This document shows, in pieces, positions 16,297 through 18,831 of a stretch of 18,831 nt of DNA. Both the position numbers and the translations under genes were made by a program. A model generated the notes under the pieces. The model was not told where the DNA came from. It saw only the letters and a list, made by a program, of their open reading frames with translations, and ran no database searches. Each line of letters starts with the position of its first letter. Positions within the stretch are counted from its first letter, which is position 1. Source of the DNA: Aromatoleum sp. (GTDB taxonomy: Bacteria; Pseudomonadota; Gammaproteobacteria; Burkholderiales; Casimicrobiaceae); the NCBI GenBank assembly GCA_010365205.1, contig JAAFGU010000012.1:1-18831 (forward strand). Reading direction: 5' to 3'.

Positions 16297-16363
16297 GTCG
16301 CCTCCTCGTATCGTGGTGATCCCGCGCGCCGGGCGCTGCCGGTCCCGGTTGTTCGCAACGCGG

Positions 16364-16392
16364 ATGCTAACGGTCCGGGTCGCGCGTTACAA
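16364..16392 (-). promoter_or_regulatory. Candidate sigma-70 promoter for the transport/catabolism operon
   Basis: On the minus strand, TTGTAA and TAGCAT are separated by exactly 17 bp, each matching four of six consensus bases. They lie about 70 bp before the binding-protein ATG. The -35 falls in a small inverted repeat (GCGCG-TTACAAG-CGCGC on the plus strand), a possible regulator site. No convincing plus-strand promoter for the ligase was found in the same 160-bp divergent region. Confidence 0.4.
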
Positions 16393-16457
16393 GCGCGCAG
16401 ATGCCGATGTCGCAGTGCAACATACGAATCGGTCAGAATGACCCCGGGAGGAGACGC

Positions 16458-18086
16458 ATGCTTGGACTGATGATGCACTGGCCGTTGATGATTTCGTCGC
16501 TGATCCGCCATGCGGATCGAAATCACGGCGAGACCGAGATCGTGTCGCGCACGGTCGAAGGGCCGATCCACCGCTACACCTATCGTGACGCCCACGCGCG
16601 GTCGCGGCAACTCGTCAACGCACTCCGGCGGCAGGGCGTCGCGCCGGGCGAGCGCGTCGGCACCCTCGCGTGGAATGGCCACCGCCATTTCGAGCTCTAC
16701 TACGCCGTTTCCGGCATGGGCGCGATCGTGCACACGATCAACCCGCGCCTCTTCCTCGAGCAGCTCACCTATATCATCGAGCATGCCGGCGATCGATTGG
16801 TCTTCTTCGACCTGAGCTTCGTCCCACTGGTCGAAAAGCTCGCGCCGCTGTGCCCGGGCGTCACCACCTGGATCGCCATGACCGACCGCGCCAACATGCC
16901 GCAGTCGCCGCTGCCGCATCTGATTTGCTACGAAGACCTGCTCGCCGCAGAAGGCGACGACTTCGAGTGGCCGGAGTTCGACGAGAACACGGCGGCGGGG
17001 CTCTGCTACACCTCGGGAACGACGGGCCATCCCAAGGGTGTGCTCTTCAGCCACCGCTCAACGGTGCTGCACGCGATGGCCGTATGCCTGCCCGACGCCA
17101 AAGGCTATTCGGCACAAAGCGTTGTGCTGCCGATCGTGCCGATGTTCCACGTCAACGCCTGGGGCATCCCCTACGCCGCGCCGCTGGTCGGCGCCAAACT
17201 CGTGTTGCCGGGCGCCGGCCTCGATGGCAAGAACCTCTACGAACTGTTCGAAAGCGAAGGCGTCGAGACATCCGCCGGCGTGCCGACCGTGTGGCTCGGC
17301 CTTATCCAGTACATGAAGGAGAACAATCTGCGTTTCTCGACGCTGAAAAGCACGACGATCGGAGGGTCGGCGTGTCCGCCGGCGATGATGAAGACATTGC
17401 GCGACGATTTCGGCGTGCGCGTCCAGCACGGCTGGGGGATGACGGAAATGAGTCCGGTCGGCACGATCTGCAGCCCGAAGGCGAAGCACCGCGATCTTTC
17501 AATGGACGAACGGCTGGCGCTTTCACTCAAGCAGGGACGACCACTTTTCGGCGTCGAAATGAAAAACGTCGGCGCGGACGGAGTAGATCTGCCGCGCGAC
17601 GGCATCGCCGCCGGCGACGTAATGGTCAGGGGCCCGTGGGTTCTGCGCGACTACTTCCGGGGCGACGGAGGCAACCCTCTGAGCGCCGACGGGTGGTTCC
17701 CGACCGGCGACGTCGGGACGATCGACTCCGACGGCTATCTGCAGATCACCGACCGGTCGAAGGACGTGATCAAGTCGGGCGGTGAGTGGATCAGCTCGAT
17801 CGAGCTCGAGAACATCGCGGTCAGCCATCCGGCGGTTTTCGAAGCCGCGGTCATCGGCGTATTCCATCCGAAATGGGGCGAACGTCCGCTGCTCCTGGTG
17901 GTCAGGAAGGAAGGTGCTACGGTCACTCGCGACGAGATGCTGAAGTTCTACGAAGGCAAGATCGCGAAGTGGTCGGTGCCAGACGACGTCGTATTCGTCG
18001 AGGAGTTGCCGCACACGGCCACCGGCAAACTGTCGAAGAAGACGCTGCGGGAGAAATTCAAGGAGCACCGGCTGCCGACGGCATGA
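16458..18086 (+). CDS. Acyl-CoA ligase (AMP-forming), PimA/AlkK/DmdB-like
   Basis: A 542-residue ANL-family ligase that activates a carboxylic acid to its CoA thioester through an acyl-adenylate. The start at 16458 (MLGLMMHWPLMISSLIRHAD) is set by GGGAGGAG just upstream. The frame is open to 16401, but that extension has no support. The P-loop YTSGTTGHPKG spans 184-194. WGMTE is at 326-330. The ribose-binding Asp is D418 in WFPTGDVGTID, the hinge region is ITDRSKDVIKSGGEWISSIE, and the catalytic Lys is K524 in TGKLSKKTLR. The family includes medium-chain (AlkK), pimelate (PimA) and methylthiopropionate (DmdB) ligases, and sequence alone does not choose between them. Divergence from the binding-protein gene suggests shared control and first-step activation of the imported acid. 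Confidence 0.92.
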   Translation: MLGLMMHWPLMISSLIRHADRNHGETEIVSRTVEGPIHRYTYRDAHARSRQLVNALRRQGVAPGERVGTLAWNGHRHFELYYAVSGMGAIVHTINPRLFLEQLTYIIEHAGDRLVFFDLSFVPLVEKLAPLCPGVTTWIAMTDRANMPQSPLPHLICYEDLLAAEGDDFEWPEFDENTAAGLCYTSGTTGHPKGVLFSHRSTVLHAMAVCLPDAKGYSAQSVVLPIVPMFHVNAWGIPYAAPLVGAKLVLPGAGLDGKNLYELFESEGVETSAGVPTVWLGLIQYMKENNLRFSTLKSTTIGGSACPPAMMKTLRDDFGVRVQHGWGMTEMSPVGTICSPKAKHRDLSMDERLALSLKQGRPLFGVEMKNVGADGVDLPRDGIAAGDVMVRGPWVLRDYFRGDGGNPLSADGWFPTGDVGTIDSDGYLQITDRSKDVIKSGGEWISSIELENIAVSHPAVFEAAVIGVFHPKWGERPLLLVVRKEGATVTRDEMLKFYEGKIAKWSVPDDVVFVEELPHTATGKLSKKTLREKFKEHRLPTA

Positions 18087-18128
18087 GCTGACGTCATTGA
18101 CGGATAATCACAGAAGAACGCCGGTCGT

Positions 18129-18830
18129 TCACCTGCCGCGCAGCAGGATCAGCACCGCACCGCCTCCGCCCGAATTCGGTGGGGCTTCGGAATACGCGAG
18201 CACGTCATTCCAGCGCGAGAGCCACGTCCGGACCTTGCCTTTGAGCACCGGCTCCCGGTTCGGCGACGTGAGCCCCTTGCCGTGAATCACGCGGACGCAG
18301 CGCGCGCCGCGTTGCCGCGACTCCTCGAGGAAATCGGCCAGCGCGTCGTGCGCCTCGACGGTCGTATGGCCGTGGAGGTCGAGTTCGCCCTGCACCGACC
18401 AATGACCGCGCCGCAGTTTCGCAAGCACGTCGCTGCCGATGCCGTGGCGCAGGAAGGTCTGCCCCGCCTCGTGCTCCTGACCGATCTCCCACGTATCGGG
18501 CGCCTGCTCGGTGGCGTACTTCGACGCTTCGAGCGCTTCGCGGTCGTCGGCAATCCGCTGCTGTGGAATCGGCGCCGGTCCCGGCGCGGAAAGCTTGGCG
18601 CGCTTGGGCGGAGGCAGCCGCCGGACGTCGGCATAGGCGCGCGCCAGGTCGACGTCGCCGTCGGCATGCTGGCTGGCCGCCAAGGCCCGATCAGGTGATG
18701 CGGCTGGCGCGCGTACCTGAACCGCCGGGCGTACCTGAACCGCCGGGCGTACCGGAACCGCCGGGCGTACCGGAACCGCCGGGCGTATCGGAACCGCCGG
18801 GCGTATCGGAACCGCCGGGCGTACCGGAAC
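18129..18830 (-). CDS. Smr-domain protein, 5' end outside window
   Basis: The C-terminal half is a Smr (small MutS-related) domain: ELDLHGHTTVEAHDALADFL, then CVRVIHGKGLTSP (the HGKG motif), then EPVLKGKVRTWL and a Gly-rich end. Smr domains are DNA/RNA-binding nicking-endonuclease folds. The proximal part DVDLARAYADVRRLPPPKR resembles the N-terminal region of betaproteobacterial Smr proteins. A TTG at 18683 could be a start, but it has no ribosome binding site and no ATG or GTG occurs in frame inside the window. The frame stays open to the right edge through an 18-bp tandem repeat that would encode VPVRPA hexapeptides. The true start is therefore probably outside the window. The gene is convergent with the ligase, with a 42-bp gap and no clear terminator. 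Confidence 0.85.
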   Translation of the reverse strand, partial: VPVRPAVPIRPAVPIRPAVPVRPAVPVRPAVQVRPAVQVRAPAASPDRALAASQHADGDVDLARAYADVRRLPPPKRAKLSAPGPAPIPQQRIADDREALEASKYATEQAPDTWEIGQEHEAGQTFLRHGIGSDVLAKLRRGHWSVQGELDLHGHTTVEAHDALADFLEESRQRGARCVRVIHGKGLTSPNREPVLKGKVRTWLSRWNDVLAYSEAPPNSGGGGAVLILLRGR

Positions 18831-18831
18831 C
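18711..18831. repeat. 18-bp tandem repeat, 6.7 copies, running off the window
   Basis: The unit is GCGTACCGGAACCGCCGG. Copies start at 18711, 18729, 18747, 18765, 18783, 18801 and 18819 (the last cut by the window edge). Variants come in adjacent pairs: copies 1-2 carry CCTGA, 3-4 and 7 carry CCGGA, 5-6 carry ATCGGA. Because the unit is a multiple of three, frames stay open. The minus strand in the Smr frame gives (VP[VI]RPA)n; another minus frame gives (GS[GD]TPG)n with a stop at 18691; the plus strand from an ATG at 18698 gives (V[PS]EPPG)n. The Smr frame is favoured because it continues into a real domain. Confidence 0.9.

Noticed and set aside
18089..18096. Palindrome TGACGTCA just after the ligase stop
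   Set aside because: An eight-base palindrome with no partner sites in a short convergent gap; not distinguishable from chance and not a terminator.
18711..18831. Repeat array as a CRISPR
   Set aside because: Units are directly adjacent 18-mers without spacers and encode in-frame hexapeptides; this is a tandem repeat.
18698..18831. Plus-strand ORF from ATG at 18698 encoding V[PS]EPPG repeats
   Set aside because: No good ribosome binding site, open only because the repeat unit is a multiple of three; the minus-strand frame continues into a real Smr domain. Cannot be fully excluded because the window ends here.

Overview
The window is GC-rich, densely coding DNA. The genes resemble those of a betaproteobacterium (Burkholderiales- or Rhodocyclales-like): a YhdP/AsmA-family gene joined to a Nit1-type hydrolase, a Smr-domain protein with a betaproteobacterial-looking sequence, and a Liv-type ABC importer beside acyl-CoA catabolic genes. 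Taxonomy is inferred from protein character only. No rRNA, tRNA, CRISPR array or intact mobile element was seen.

Left part (1-5286). The 3' portion of yhdP overlaps (ATGA) a carbon-nitrogen hydrolase of the deaminated-glutathione amidase type. That gene overlaps (GTGA) a short ORF that looks like the first third of a MaoC-type hydratase and then stops. On the minus strand lie a 4-TM protein related to the membrane domain of urate hydroxylase PuuD and, upstream of it, an unlisted 31-codon single-TM microprotein with a strong ribosome binding site. About 0.8 kb follows with no intact gene. It contains the decayed 5' part of a short-chain dehydrogenase gene with a frameshift.

Middle and right part (5287-18086) is a carboxylic-acid catabolic module. 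Two plus-strand acyl-CoA dehydrogenases (PimC-like and PimD-like) converge on a minus-strand operon running from about 16.4 kb down to 7.7 kb. Its order is periplasmic binding protein, LivH, LivM, LivG, LivF, a fused enoyl-CoA hydratase/3-hydroxyacyl-CoA dehydrogenase (PimF-like) and a thiolase (PimB-like). An acyl-CoA ligase (PimA/AlkK-like) is divergent from the binding protein. Together they give uptake, CoA activation, dehydrogenation, hydration, second oxidation and thiolysis. The enzyme set matches the pimFABCDE dicarboxylate pathway of Rhodopseudomonas palustris, with a dedicated ABC importer added. The actual substrate cannot be read from the sequence.

Right edge (18129-18831). A minus-strand Smr-domain gene is open to the window edge through an 18-bp tandem repeat.

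Most noteworthy oddities: complementary loss of key residues in the two acyl-CoA dehydrogenases, Arg in place of the Walker A Lys in LivF, a dRS3-like inverted repeat pair inside the transporter operon, two gene remnants (MaoC-like and SDR), the 31-aa membrane microprotein, and the terminal hexapeptide-encoding repeat.
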